Assembly: GCA_003290165.1 (NCBI GenBank)
Contig: QNQO01000196.1
Location: forward strand, 62,001-126,000
DNA from: Berberis thunbergii
Lineage: Eukaryota > Streptophyta > Magnoliopsida > Ranunculales > Berberidaceae
Reading direction: 5' to 3'
Length of the DNA: 64,000 bases
Each line of letters opens with the position of its first letter. The first letter of the stretch is position 1. Shown in pieces: positions 1 through 11,450 of this stretch. The position numbers and the translations under genes are program-made. Under the pieces are notes generated by a model. It saw only the letters and a list, made by a program, of their open reading frames with translations, did no database searches and had not been told where the DNA came from.

Positions 1-465
1 CATATTGGAATTTGCTTGAGTAAAACATCTAATACATTATACTAGCAAACATGGTCAGCATATGGGTTTTTCAAAATACTTGGGAATGTCTTACTGTGAC
101 ATTTTAGTTGTTGCTCCATATAATCAGTTATGACATGATCCCTCAAGAACGCCTTAGCAAATTGGTTAGTGAATACTACCATCTCAAAACCTATCTTGGA
201 ACAAGATGGAACTGTCAAATTTTCTACCACGTGATACTTTTGATAACTTAAGCCATCTTGTGTTAATGCCTGAGGAAGGTGTGGATATTGTTATCTGTTC
301 TCTTGACGACACAGGGGTTCCTTCAACAACTTTCATTTATAAGCATCTTACTCATAAAGCATTCCTTGAATTTCGTCACCCCACTTTGAAACAAAAACTT
401 AATCTTAGAGTTCATCACTTTATTTGAGAATGTTTTCATTCATGTGATCCTATTAAATCTAAATT
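1..465 (+). pseudogene. LINE ORF2 fragment, left half (split by the outer LTR element)
   Basis: The plus strand around 190-465 translates to a stretch resembling the poorly conserved region between reverse transcriptase and the zinc-binding (zf-RVT) region of plant L1-type LINEs (LPRD, then D-I-V-I-C-S-L-D-D-T-G, then LRVHHF). An in-frame TGA at 425 stands where such proteins usually have Trp. The frame runs up to 465, where the LTR element begins, and resumes at 37546. Stops upstream of about 200 show that the copy is dead. The identification rests mostly on the right half, which has clearer zf-RVT and RNase H motifs. Confidence 0.55.
461..465. repeat. Target-site duplication of the outer element, left copy (AAATT)
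   Basis: AAATT lies immediately left of the outer LTR. Its partner, AAATC, is at 37541-37545, immediately right of the 5' LTR stub. Four of five bases agree, and 5 bp is the expected length for Ty3/gypsy integration. Counting this duplication once keeps the LINE reading frame open from 465 into 37546. Confidence 0.6.
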
Positions 466-1010
466 TAATGCCCAAATCTGATCTCCGGGAAATTCAACCT
501 GCAAAACAAATTGGTTAGATTGCCAAACACCACATGTTTGGTGACCAAAGGCACTCCAATGCTTAAGTTAGTAAATTTGCAGAAAATTGAGATTAATTTG
601 GATAGAACTTAGTTAAAATTTCATACATTTTTCGGATGTTCAATTTATCTTATATAGTTGTCGTTATTAATTCTCTGTGTAACTTAAGCATATGAGGCTC
701 AATGAAGGGAAATGTTCTCTATAACAGTCTCATCAGTCTCCTCCTTTTTGAAGATATGTCATTTGGGGAGTAACTCCCTCCATGATTTTTTTTTTCTGCA
801 ACATTCCTCCTCTTTAAGAAAGAGCTTCGTTGGGGTTGGATTTCAACCTCTGACTACGATTTGTTCTGACCGGCCCTTTTGGGCTTTAATGACTGGATCC
901 AACATTTTGGGCTTTGTCAGTCGGCCTTGTCTTGAAATACTTGGTCCTCGTGATAAGTGAACTTTACCACATGTATAGTCGTGATGATAGTCTTATTTGA
1001 TGTATCATCG
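466..1010 (-). repeat. 3' LTR of the outer element
   Basis: This stretch aligns by eye along its whole length with the inner element's LTRs at 4813-5381 and 11451-11989. Shared landmarks are AACCTGCAAAACA near the low end, GGGCTTTG in the middle and TGTATCATC at the high end. Read on the minus strand the LTR starts next to a polypurine tract. The terminal TG/CA dinucleotides are degraded (TAATG at the low end, ATCGA at the high end). Confidence 0.7.
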
Positions 1011-1026
1011 ACTACTCCCCCCTTAG
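1011..1026 (-). other. Polypurine tract of the outer element
   Basis: The plus strand reads ACTACTCCCCCCTTAG, so the minus strand has a purine run ending directly at the 3' LTR. The inner element has the same arrangement at 5382-5396. In LTR retrotransposons this tract primes plus-strand DNA synthesis. Confidence 0.6.
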
Positions 1027-1234
1027 TTAGTGGGTATGCTGACGTGGCTACTAACTCTACGACGGTTGGATTTTTAATTTCATCATTGCAGTGCATTTAA
1101 TGTCATTAACAATTGTTTCTATGTTTGTTTCTCTGATGCCTCGTCACTTGTTTGTTTCGGCGTGATTTTGGGATTTCGTGCAACCATCGTATCTCGCATA
1201 TCTTCCCAAAAACGGTTTTTTCATTTATGAACCC

Positions 1235-1243
1235 TATATAAAG
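1235..1243 (+). promoter_or_regulatory. TATA box (TATATAAAG) facing the antisense ORF
   Basis: A canonical plant TATA box sits between the 3' LTR and the antisense ORF remnant, pointing along the plus strand, opposite to gag-pol. The inner element has the counterpart CTATAAAAAAG at 5594-5604 in aligned flanking sequence, which supports a conserved antisense promoter rather than chance. Confidence 0.5.
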
Positions 1244-1327
1244 GGGAGGTGAGGATTGTATTTCTTTCTTTACATTTTCTTCATTCCTAGACTTTGATTT
1301 TTCTCTCATTCGTTTTCGTTTTTTCAC

Positions 1328-2170
1328 AATGTATGGCTTCAAGATTCTAATTGGTGATGCGCTTCCCACTTGAAAAGCTTTCTTTTAGCCTAAGCGGGTG
1401 ATGCAAGTGACTCTAGATAGTGTTTGTTATGACTATTCATTATCGGCTGACCTTGAGATCATCTTACCTGTTAGATGATGACAATCCTTGTTGTCCGAGG
1501 CTTGGCTACATTGCATTATACCCTGACATTTTTCAGTCAGGTCTTCGGTGTCCGACCTTAGAGATCTTTTAGGAATATCTAGACTTCTTGGACATTGCTC
1601 ATGCTCAAATGGGTCGTAATGGTTAGAAGGTGATGGTTGCAACCTTGGCGACGGTCGTTCTATCCGGGGTTCCTTTGAATATCTGGGCTTTGCATTATGT
1701 GGTGGGGTTTAATGTAAATAATAACCGCACTTGTTATCTCCACTCTCCTTCCTGTTTTAAGAATCTTAAATATGATTATAGGGGCTGGTCGAGGTCTTGG
1801 TTTACGCGTCCATCACTTCTGGCTATTTCAAGTTATGCAATCTATATATTATGCGATTATTTCGAGTACCAAGATGAATGAATTGTTCAGTTGACTGTTG
1901 AACTTGCTACTACTAAATCGACAGTTTTCGTCCATCAACAACTCTTTTCAAGTTTGCAGCAGTCATCGATAGATTGAAGTTTGCATAAGCAGCAAATTGG
2001 AAAAGAGTTGTTGATGGTTGTATTGACTTTCTTGATTTTATGGAATCGCAAGGTTTGGATTTGTCGAGGTATCGCTGTTATGATGACCAAGTCTTTGAGG
2101 ACAAAGAGGAATCCGTTATGGATTAGCGGAGTGATCCTGTTGGTGGGGAACAATCATATCTTCCTCTAAA
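1328..2170 (+). pseudogene. Antisense ORF remnant of the outer Tat element
   Basis: Plus-strand fragments at 1328-1365, 1630-1881 and 1981-2169 are open but out of frame with one another. The second contains GWSRSWF, which recurs as DWSRSWF in the inner element at about 5820. Antisense proteins with a putative gypsy-type transposon domain followed by a coiled coil are known from Tat-lineage elements. Position and strand fit that class, but the domain assignment is by resemblance only. Confidence 0.4.
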
Positions 2171-2753
2171 TGGTAGTGTTGTTGATATGGATACTCAACC
2201 TCCTCTACATGCCTCTTCCTGAATGCTTCTACTAACTCCTTTTCAATCTATGTAACTTATTCTGATTTAATAAAGTGGATAATCATTGAAGATCTCAATC
2301 TATCTTTGTTGTTTGTACCCAGTACATCTTTTCGTCTAACTTAATAGACTTAGTTGTTTTTGCTTTTGACAATCCTGACTGAATTCTGACTTGTTTGTCC
2401 GAATTTCTTATTAGTGTGCTTCGTGGTTCGACGTATTAGTCTTTTAAAAGCTTTTTAATAAATTTGACTCGTCTATGTCTAGCTTTTTATACATATTTTG
2501 ACGTCATACATTTTAGTGGACCAAAATTATTCATAGATAAGTTTGGCTTATACGTCCAGGTACTTATAAGTTTACTTCATGGTTGATCAGACTAGAAGTT
2601 TTATGTGTATATCCGATTTGTTTGTCCTGATACATATATTTTAACTTTACTCGTAGCTCGATACCTTGGTCATGTTATACGTTACTTGAGTAAAATTTTA
2701 GTCTGACTTTGATGTCCCGACTGAGCTCATTGCTTGAACACGAGATGAAGGGT
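2171..2753. other. Non-coding 3' region of the outer element
   Basis: No coding sequence is seen. A segment near 2576-2640 (GGTTGATCAGACTAGAAG) matches the end of the tandem array of the inner element near 8990-9010. This is therefore the equivalent 3' untranslated region, but without the expanded 70-bp array. Confidence 0.5.
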
Positions 2754-3960
2754 TTAAACTTGGAAGTTGTATTGATAATACTTTTTCAAGTGTTCTACAT
2801 TCCATGGTCGTGGTAGTTGTTCTCCCTTCATGTTTTTCAACCAGTATGTTCCTGGTCTGTTGATTTTTACCATTTTGTATGGTCCTTCCCAATTCGGATT
2901 CAGTTTGCCCATGCCTGGTTGCTTTGTGTTGAGTTGAATTTGTTGGAGTACCCAATCGCCAACACTAAATGCACAAGGCTTTACTTTTTTGTTATAGTAG
3001 CTAGCCATCTGTTGCTGGTAGGTTGTTGTTTTGATCGAAGCCTTTTCTTGTTTCTCTTTGAGGAAATCTAATCCAAATCTCAGTGCTTCATTGTTATCTT
3101 CTACTCGAAACTGTTTGATTCTGAATGTTAGCATACCAATTTCTACTGGTATCATTGCTTCAGATCCGTATGCAAGGGCAAATGGGTTTCTCTCATTGAA
3201 ATTATTTTCATTGTACTGTAAGCCCAAACAATGTCTGGTAATTTGGACACCCACAATCCTTTCGATGCTTTGAGTTTCCTTTTGATCGTGCCTAGGATTG
3301 TTTTGTTAGTTACCTCGACTTGTCCATTTGTTTGCGGATGGGCGGGTGCCCATAAGTGTTGTTGGATGCTTAAGTTTTTGCACAACTTCTTAACCTTCTT
3401 GCCTTCGAATTATTTCCCACTATCCATGACAATTACTCTTGGGACTCCAAATCTGCATATTATATTTTTCCAGAGAAATTTTTCGATTTGAGCCTTTCCT
3501 ATCTTTGTTAACGACTCCCCTTCTACCCACTTAGTAAAGTAATCCATCGCTAAGAGATTACATTTTTTCTATTGTACATTGGAAGCGGTCCTACAATGTC
3601 CATTCCCCATTGTACGAATGGCCATGGACTGCTCATCGAGATTAGATTTGGCCTGGCATGTGAGTATATGGGAAAAATCTTTTGCATTGTCACAAACAAG
3701 AACGAGTTTATTTGCATCTGCTTGCATTGTTAGCAAATAGTATTTGAGTGTTAGAGCTTTGAGGGCTAATGTTCTTCCTCCTGGATGGTTTTCGCATATG
3801 CCATGGTGAATGTCTCACAGAACATAGTTAGCATCGTCAGGTGAAAGGCATCTTAGCAGCGGTCCTATGGCAGATCTCTTGTAGAGTCTATCATTAATCA
3901 GTGTGTACTGTGCTACTTGATTTCGAAGTTTTTGGGCCTCCATCTTATTCGTTGGAAGTT
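2754..3960 (-). pseudogene. Integrase domain of the outer element
   Basis: Minus-strand translation gives the Ty3/gypsy integrase core and C-terminus. The first catalytic Asp is in GMDIVGPLP (near 3600), the second in VIVMDSG (near 3425) and the Glu in HPQTNGQVEVTNK (near 3330). The usual tail follows, with NPFALAYGSEAMIPVEIG, then VGDWVL, then NWEGPYKM. A TAA interrupts the core just after the second Asp (near 3405), and a frameshift separates the 3385-3152 and 3254-2754 segments. The catalytic residues survive, but the protein cannot be made as one chain. Confidence 0.85.
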
Positions 3961-4019
3961 CTCCATTTATATGTATGCTAGGATTGAAGTCGTCCAGTTG
4001 CTTTCCTGATCCGTTTCAC

Positions 4020-4812
4020 ATGCTTCTTGCACTTGATTTTTCAGTATGGAACTTCCCTATATCGTGACGAGGGGATTATCATTTTCTTCAACTCGTGATG
4101 CTTCCTTAGTCAATTCATCAATTATTTGTTCTCTGCTCTTGCACATCATTGAATGGTTGCAGCTTTGAAACTTTCCATCAACTCGATAATGTTTTGGTGA
4201 TAGGCTTTCATCCGAGCATCTTTTACTTGGAATTTGTCGTTCACCTGATTTACCACCAACTTGGAGTCAGTGAAGATGCTGATTTCTTTTATTCCCATGT
4301 GTTTGGCCAACTGCAACCCAGCTATTACTGTTTCGTACTCAATTTCATTGTTTGTGGCTTTGACTCTGAATTTTATTGCCATTTCCAACGTTATGCCCTC
4401 CGAGCTATACAAGATTATTCCAGCCTGCTTCTCGACTCGTTGGATGCCCCGTCACAGCGAAGGATCCAATCATGAACAAATCGTTATGTTTGCTCCTCTT
4501 CCTGATTGGTGTCTATTTGGCGTTCGTTATTGCTCGTGATTTCAACAATGAAGTTCGCTAATGCTTGAGCTTTTATTGCAGTTTTAGGAGCGTAGTTGAT
4601 GTCGAACTGCCCGAGCTCTATCGCCCATTTCACCATCCTTCTGGATAGTTCTGGTTTGTGTAACACTAACCGAAGTGGTTGTTCAGTCATGACAATGATG
4701 GGCTAAGCCTGGAAATATGGCTGTAGCTTTCTTGAAGATACGATCAGGGCGAGTGCTAGTTTCTCCAAAGTCGGGTAGTTAATCTCTGCATCTGAAAAGT
4801 TTTTGCTAACAT
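4020..4812 (-). pseudogene. RNase H domain and RT/RNase H linker of the outer element
   Basis: From 4812 downward the minus strand reads VSKNFSDAEINYPTLEKLAL and then LQPYFQA, an in-frame TAG, and PIIVMTEQPLR. The second segment (4412-4146) has NEIEYETVIAGLQLAK and IFTDSKLVVNQV, the RNase H core. The first codons here continue the chain that stops at about 11990, so the inner element inserted within this gene. A frameshift lies between the two segments. Confidence 0.85.
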
Positions 4813-5381
4813 TGATGTGTCCAAAAATCATCCTCCTGTGAGTTTGACCTGCAAAACAGATGTTAGACTGCCAATGAACACCTTTTTGGTGGCCGAAGGC
4901 ACTCCAATGCTTAAGTCAACAACTCAGTTTGAAAAAGATAGTAAATCTGGACAAAACTCAGTTAAAGTTGCATACCTGTGTCGAATGTTCCCTTTACCTT
5001 TTATAATGCTCGCGGTTAGTTCTCTGTGTGACTTAAGCTTGTGAGGCGCAATGAATGGATATGTTTCTCGTAACAGTCTCCTCCTTGATGGAGATGCGTC
5101 CATGTAGGCATAACTCCCTCCACGACTATTTTTGGTTCAACGTTCATCTTCTTTATGAGAAAACTCATGTCGGGTGTGGATTTGGGCTTTTATTCATTCG
5201 AGCCCAGATTTGGGCTTTGATTATATCTTGTTATAGCGGGCCTTGTCAGGGTCTATGTGGTTGGCCTTATTCTTCTTGGATTTTACGAGCTAGCCCAGTA
5301 GATGGACGCCCATATCCTCGCAATGAATGTTCTTTGCCACGTATATGACCGTGAAGATCGATCTATTTTGATGTATCATCA
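4813..5381 (-). repeat. 3' LTR of the inner element
   Basis: The plus strand runs from TGATGTGTCC (4813) to TGTATCATCA (ends 5381), so on the minus strand the LTR begins TGATGATACA and ends in CA. It pairs with 11451-11989 and with the outer LTR. A polypurine tract abuts its U3 end. Confidence 0.85.
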
Positions 5382-5396
5382 ACTACTCCCCCCCTT
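5382..5396 (-). other. Polypurine tract of the inner element
   Basis: The minus strand has AAGGGGGGGAGTAGT directly before the 3' LTR, the expected plus-strand priming site. Confidence 0.75.
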
Positions 5397-5593
5397 AGTT
5401 AGTAGGTATGTTGATGTGGTGGTGGTTTATCTTTTAATTCTTTCATTGCCTTGTATTTAATGCGGCCAGTAACTTTTATGGGTTGGTGTCTTGATTATTT
5501 GCTTGCTCGTTTATTTTTGCGCACAATTTTGGTATTTCACGTAGCCATCATATCTCACACACTATCCCATGAACAATACCTTTATTGCTCGGT

Positions 5594-5604
5594 CTATAAA
5601 AAAG
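5594..5604 (+). promoter_or_regulatory. TATA-like box (CTATAAAAAAG) for the antisense ORF
   Basis: It lies at the same relative place as TATATAAAG at 1235 in the outer element, with similar flanks (CGTAGCCATCATATCTC versus CGTGCAACCATCGTATC upstream). It would drive the plus-strand ORF that follows. Confidence 0.45.
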
Positions 5605-5699
5605 ACGTGACGAATTCATTTTCCCTCTTTACGCTATCTTTGAAATTAGGGTTTTTTTTCCTTCACCTTCTTCGTTTTCTTTGCTCTTCTATACCTTAA

Positions 5700-7669
5700 T
5701 GACAGCTTTCTTTTGACTGTGAAAATTTTGTTTTCGGTGGTTGGTCTATTGGTGAGCAAGGATATTTGTTTCATTTGTTTTCTTGTTTGCTTCGAGAAAC
5801 TTAACAATGGCATCCGTGATTGGTCAAGGTCTTGGTTTTATGCTTCTGTTAACTCTGGCTACTTCCAACTGCGAAGTCGTCTGATTTTTTTATCATTCCA
5901 AGTTCCCAATAAACGGAAGAATCTTCAGTTAATTGTGGAAGAGCAGAGGATCAGTGACCGATTCTTGAAGCTTCCCTGATTTTTTGTGGAGGCATTTCTT
6001 TTCGAGTACACCCTGGTCATAATGGTTTGTACACTATGAACGAAATGGAGCGGGTCTTGCTTACTGAGTCCCGAGCTGAAGATATTGATGTTTGCGCTAT
6101 CGTGCTGGTGTTAGTTGTCTAGCATTGATTGGAAAGTGAGTTTGGACAGGCGTGTTACGGATCTCGATGCTCCTATTAATGTCATAGTTCTAGCTTCCAG
6201 AAAAAGGAAGCTTGCGAGGCCCACTAGTCCGTCGAGGCGATTGCCGGTAGATCTTGGTCGGGTTCCGAGGAAAAAATTACTTTCTACTCATGGTTATACT
6301 CAGACTGCATCCCGTCTGAATCCTGGTCAGGATGTTACGAAGGTTATCTCTCTTGCAAGTCCTTCATTCGAGGATGTCGTAAAAGAGGATCATGAATATC
6401 TCGAGGAAGTTGAGGAGACGAGGCTGGCATTTGAGAGGAACGATAAAGAGACTACTTGTTCGTTGGATGATAATGAAAAAAGACTTCTCTCTACCTATGG
6501 TGTTTCGAACGTTGCTAAGTTGTCAAGCGATGATCCCTAGGCTATTGATGATAAAATGCTTCAATTAGCGGTGGAAAAGTCTAAAGATGTTGTTGGTAGT
6601 GGTCAGAGTTTCAAGGTTCACTCTCATTATTCTCCTTCTATTGACGTCAGCGATGCGGCGAATTCTTAGTTTATTCTCATGCCCGTCTGGATTCCTGCTC
6701 CCGTCGTCACTACTAGTCTAGCTCCTACGGTTGCTCCTCGGCAAGAGGGTAAATGCAGTTTTTTCGTTGTCACTATCATTCCTTCCGCCCTTCTAGCTAT
6801 TGGGGGTGGTTCCTCAATGCTTTCGGATCCTCGTGTTTTTCATCCACGGGTTGGTTGGACTGAGCCTGGTCCAAAAGATATTTGTATCAAGTCGGACAAG
6901 TTTTATTGGTTCACTCAGCTTGACGCGCAAGATGGTGCATGCAAGTTGATAAATGAATGGCACAGGCCATCTTCGATGCATGTATTGATCCATGTGATCA
7001 CCTTGATTGTGGTCTTGAGCATATAATGGATGGGATGAATCCTCTTGCCTATGCAGGGGTTATGGGCTCGGTCTATCGAGTCGGTCGTGATCAGGAGGTT
7101 TTTTTGGAAAGAAGGTTGGCGGTACTATTGCTGGTGTTTTCTCACGTTCTTTACCAATTTAATGTGTTAAAAGTGCAACACGCAGAGTCCGAGAAAATTG
7201 CCAAGGCTGCACATACTTCGTTAATCGAGGCAGAAAGTATGTTGGATAAATTTGCTACTGAACTTGAGTCCTTGAAAGCCAAGTTAGATGGGGTTCATGC
7301 TCGTATACATAATGTGGAAAAGGAGTTACCCGCTGAGAAGGCAGCCCATGATGAGGCTTCTTGTGTTGAGATTGACAATCTGTTATTCGTGATATCGCTG
7401 ATAAGCGGGTGGAACAGTTGACGGCTGCACTCGATAAGGTCAAGGCAGATACTTTCGTAATGCTTACCCACATTGAGGGATGGCTTGCCGTGGCCAAATA
7501 TTAACTCACTACTGCCAAAGACATTCTGCGCATTGTCGAAGCTAGAGATTGGAAGCGAGTTGTTGATGGATGGGTTGAGCTTCTTGACTATATCGAGGGA
7601 CTCGGTGCTTATTTATCCGAGTACCACCACTTGGTTGATCCAGCTTTCGAAGATGATGGTGGTGAATAA
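5700..7669 (+). pseudogene. Antisense ORF of the inner element (putative gypsy-type transposon protein)
   Basis: Plus-strand open segments at 5713-5979, 6115-6540, 6679-7026, 6957-7421 and 7415-7669 (the last interrupted by one TAA at about 7502) line up as one decayed ORF. The N-terminal part has DWSRSWF. The middle is basic and Ser/Pro-rich. The C-terminal part (from about 7160) is a heptad-patterned coiled coil rich in Ala, Glu and Lys, ending in WVELLDYIEGLGAYLSEYHH and an acidic tail. This layout is that of antisense proteins found in Tat-type elements. Their function is unknown and this copy has stops and frameshifts. Confidence 0.5.
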
Positions 7670-8150
7670 GCTGCCCCAGTGGTTGAAGAGCCATTGCTTC
7701 CTCTCCCCTCGAACGTCCCAGTGGTTGAAGAGTTATTGCTTTCTCCCCCTCTGAAAAGAGAATTTGCCTTCTCCCAAAAGTAATATAGTTGATGATCCTG
7801 TGGTTGCATCCATTTCTTCTCCTACTCCATCTTCTTTTTTAGATATAACATACTAGTATTGTTAATGAAAAAAACTTCATTTTTTTTCTTTTTCGCGTGT
7901 TTCTATAGTTTATCTTGTTGACTTGTTGTGTGTTGCTTGCTCCTTTTTAGTCCAGTTGTAGTCGTCTTGGGTTTTACTTCGAATTCCTTTATGATTACTG
8001 ATTATTCGTGTAGGGAAGGGTCAACTTTATCCTTCTTGATGGGCTGGAGTTTACTCGAAAAAGTTGACTTTTGGTCTTGACTTTTGCCTTGTTGGTTCGG
8101 TTGATCCGTAGCTCCATGAATCATGTCGACATGTTCCTTCAATTCTGACT
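7670..8150. other. Non-coding sequence between the antisense ORF and the tandem array
   Basis: I see T-rich sequence without ORFs or clear repeats apart from a short duplicated segment (CAGTGGTTGAAGAG at about 7677 and 7710). It may hold the end of the antisense transcript. Confidence 0.3.
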
Positions 8151-9000
8151 TTGTTGATGTATCAGTCGATTCAAAGTTTTTTTGTATTAACTTGCCCGTT
8201 CATTCAACTTTTATTTCATTTACTCGATGTCTTAGTCGACTCGAAGTTGACTACATTGAGTTGACTCGTTAGTTAAACTTTTCCTTTGTTGGCTTGACAT
8301 CTCAGTCGACTCGAAGTTTACTATATTAAGTTGACCCATTTGTCCAACTTTTACTTTGTTGGCTCGACGTCTCAGCCGACTCGAAGTTTACTATGTTAAG
8401 TTGACACGTTTGTTCAACTTTTACTTTGTTGGCTTGATGTCTCAGTCAACTTGAAGTTTACTGTGTTAAGTTGACTCGTTTGTCCAACTTTTACTTTGTT
8501 GGTTCGACGTCTCAGTCGACTCGAAGTTTACTGTGTTAAGTGGACCTGTTTGTCCAACTTTTACTTCATTGGCTCGACGTCTCAGTCGACTCGAAGTTTA
8601 CTGTGTTATGTTTACTCGTGTTTTCAACTTTTACTTCATTAGCTTGACGTCTCGGTGACTCAAAGTTTATTGTGTTAAGTTGACTCGTTTGTCCAACTTT
8701 TCTTTGTTGGCTCGATGTCTCAATCGACTCAAAGTTTTTTGTGTTAAGTTGACTCATTTTTCCAACTTTTACTTCGTTGGCTCGACGTCTCAGTCGACTC
8801 GAAGTTTACTAGGACGAGTTGACTCGTATGTCCAACTTTTACTTCCTTGGCTCGATGTCTCAGTCGACTCAAATTTTTTTGTGTTAAGTTGACTCGTTTG
8901 TCCAACTTTTACTTCGTTGGCTCAACGTCTCAATCGGCTCGAAGTTTTTTGGTTAAGTTGACTCGTTTGTCCAACTTTTACTTCGTGGTTGATCAGACCA
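8150..9000. repeat. Tandem array, about 12 copies of a 70-bp unit
   Basis: The landmark GT(C/T)CAACTTTTACTT recurs at exact 70-bp steps (for example 8412, 8482, 8552 and 8622). Each unit also holds GGCTCGACGTCTCAGTCGAC, a degenerate palindrome around GTCGAC. Copies diverge by a few bases each. It lies in the 3' untranslated region of the inner element; Tat-lineage elements are known for variable tandem arrays here, which can seed satellite DNA. Confidence 0.85.
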
Positions 9001-9119
9001 GAAGTTTTATTTTACATATCTGACTTTTGTCTTGACTTCTTATGGCTAGGTATGTCGATTGCTTTGTATGGCTAATTTCCGAATTTGTAATCTTATTGAT
9101 ATCCCCTTTCGGATGCTTT

Positions 9120-9290
9120 GACCAGCCCTAACTGTTGAGGCATTTATGCTGGTTTGAAGAGTGATTTGTTTTGTCTTCCTTTGCTTGATGTTGATCTTCG
9201 TATTAAAGATTGATGTTTTTGTTGTTTTGTCTTTCTTTGTTTGGTTGATGTCGATCCTTGTATTAAAGATTGATGTTTTTGTTGCATTGT
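9120..9290. repeat. Two-copy direct repeat of about 65 bp
   Basis: The segment ending GTATTAAAGATTGATGTTTTTGTTG occurs twice (near 9200 and 9262), together with the preceding TTTGTCTT(C/T)CTTTG. It is a simple local duplication within the inner element. Confidence 0.6.
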
Positions 9291-9405
9291 CGCATGATTC
9301 GACGTATTTTCTATGGGTTGTGCTTTACTCGTTCGTCATACATGTTATCGTGGCTAACGGACTTGGGGTGGTTTTTGATCCGGTAGCTGAGAAGTATTGA
9401 TTTGT

Positions 9406-9540
9406 CTGATTATGCTCACATAGGTGCCAAACTGTCCAATCATGCTTACATCAACACCAAATTGTCTGATCATGCTCACATCAGCACCAAATTTTCCAAT
9501 CATGCTAACATCAACACCAAATTATCCAATCATGCTTATG
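9406..9540. repeat. Tandem array, about 4.5 copies of a 30-bp unit
   Basis: The unit is close to ATCATGCTCACATCAACACC plus AAATTGTCCA and repeats from 9406 to 9540. It reads open on the plus strand (HA-INTKLS repeats), but I infer no protein role. Confidence 0.75.
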
Positions 9541-9919
9541 TTAGCTCTGTGTTTGGTGTCAGCCGTCGAGGTTCAGTAGAGTATGTTGCTGTCAATTTTG
9601 TTGTTGGTGATTCGGGTCGAGCTTGCATCCATCGGTAGGTCCTTGAATCTCATTAGTTGATTGGTGGAAGCTTATCCTTGTTCTATGCATTTGTATAATG
9701 GCTCGTCTGGTTTCGTTAGTACTCCTATTCTGATATAAATCAGCTCGAATGGGAGGTTTTCCTGGCTGCTTCTTCTATTAGGTTGATTGTTTTGCTTCCT
9801 CCAGTCATGTAATATAAGGCGTATATTAGTTCTCTAGGTTGTTCTTTTGATCTTGTAGTCGTATATGTTTCCTCCTTCCATTTGAGCTATTTATCTGGCA
9901 TTTTGATGAACTTGTCGAG

Positions 9920-10900
9920 TCATCCTTTCTGAATCCATTGCTTAATTTCGTCTTTTAGATTGTAGTAGTCTTTGGTATCATGCCCATGATCCTTATGGAA
10001 GGAACAATACTTGTTTTTGTCTCTTCCTTTCGGGTCTCCTCTCATCCTCAGTAGCCAGTTGATGTTATCCCATTTTGCTATGTGCTTCAGTATATTGGCT
10101 CGACTTGTTTCAAGGTTGTATATGGTTTGTATATCTTCATCATCACACTTGTTACTCGCTCGTGTCGAGGTCATACTGATTGTAGCTTTATGGACTCTTG
10201 TTGGTTTGAATCGGTTATTTCGCCATTCCAATGTCTCTTCAAATGGATGTTATCCTCCCATGATCCATCATCCCGCATTCTTTCTTCCTTTCTTTCTCAT
10301 TTCCTTGAATGACTTTCTCTTTCTTGGTCGTTTTTTCTCCTGGCTGCTTTCATCTCCTCGAGATAAATGTGTTTTTGCGTTGTTTCAATAAGATTGCCAT
10401 GCCTTTTGGATGTTTCAGGTTAACAACATCAAAGAAGGGGCATATCTTCAGTCTGACACTGAAGGTTGCAGCAATTGTGTCATCGCTACATCCATCGATC
10501 ATTTTCAATTCATTAGTGAAACGAGTGACGTATTCTCGTATTGTCTTTCCTGGCTTTTCTTGATATGGAGGAGGTAGTGCGGTCCTTCCCTCATCCGCTA
10601 GTTTCTGATGAATCTTGTGATAAAAGCGGTGGCTAACGCCTGGAAAAAGTCTATTAACCTCAGTGGTAGGCTGTTGAACCAATTTATTACTGTGGAGGTG
10701 AGGTTGCTCAGGAATGTTCTGCATAAGATCGACTATGTGGTTTCCTTCAGGGCCATCATGTGGTGGAAGTTTCTCAGGTGATCTGTTGGGTCGGTAGTAC
10801 CATCATTATATACTTCAAACTTTGGTGGAGTGAACTTTTTCGACATGGGCATTTTCATGAGGGCGTTGAAGAATGGCGGCTTGGCTTATTCGTATAATAC
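9920..10900 (-). pseudogene. gag of the inner element
   Basis: Minus-strand segments 10724-10350 and 10231-9920 carry the retrotransposon gag core (KTIREYVTRFTNELKMIDGC, then DDTIAATF) and a nucleocapsid-like motif (YCSFHKDHGHDTKDYYNLKD) in which the usual second Cys is Tyr. The gag of the outer element has the same motifs (GHDTKDCYNVKDEI), so the two are close relatives. A frameshift separates the segments. Gag forms the virus-like particle and packages RNA. Confidence 0.8.
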
Positions 10901-11429
10901 GTTGGGATATGTGACTCTAACTTTGAAAGGGATCCCAGGAAACATTCCGACACACTGTGGAGTCTTTCCTTAGAGAAGTTCATTGCTCTTGAAGTTTCCC
11001 TATTAAGGTTTTATTGGGACTTCGTCACTCCCTCGAGTTCGGTTGGCGGAGTTTTGTCGGGGTGGGGCTTGAATAGGATCAAATGGCTGGATGCGCTCCT
11101 AGGTGATTTTCTCTAGCATCTTTGTCATGTAATTCATCTAGTCCATAAATAAGCCTACCTGAGGTCCGCGGTAGCGTCGCCGGATGTCTGGTTGTCTGGG
11201 CTATTGCATGTTGTGGGTCTTGATTCTCGGGTGCCATTGGCCCGATGATTTGGGCTGCATCTTGTTCGTGAGCTGCTTGTGATGCATTGTCACCAAAAGG
11301 AGAGTTGTTATCGTCACCTGTTGAGGATCTGTAGGGTGTGTCATTTGTTTTGACAGCATGTTGATTGTTTATCAGAGTTTGATGAACTTCGTCACTATAG
11401 ATCTTATTTTTAAAAAGAAAACTCGTCGT

Positions 11430-11447
11430 TCCCCACTGACGTCGCCA
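11430..11447 (-). other. Primer-binding site of the inner element
   Basis: The minus strand reads TGGCGACGTCAGTGGGGA three bases inside the 5' LTR. TGGCGAC...GGGGA resembles the tRNA-Arg or tRNA-Asp type binding sites used by many plant gypsy elements. I cannot decide which tRNA without alignment. Confidence 0.65.
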
Positions 11448-11450
11448 AAT

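Noticed and set aside
8150..9000. Regular 70-bp repeats as a CRISPR array
   Set aside because: Units are contiguous diverged copies without unique spacers, in a plant retrotransposon; they are a tandem array.
9402..9638. Plus-strand ORF of 78 codons with repeated HA-INTKLS
   Set aside because: It is the translation of the 30-bp tandem repeat; no start context or family supports a gene.
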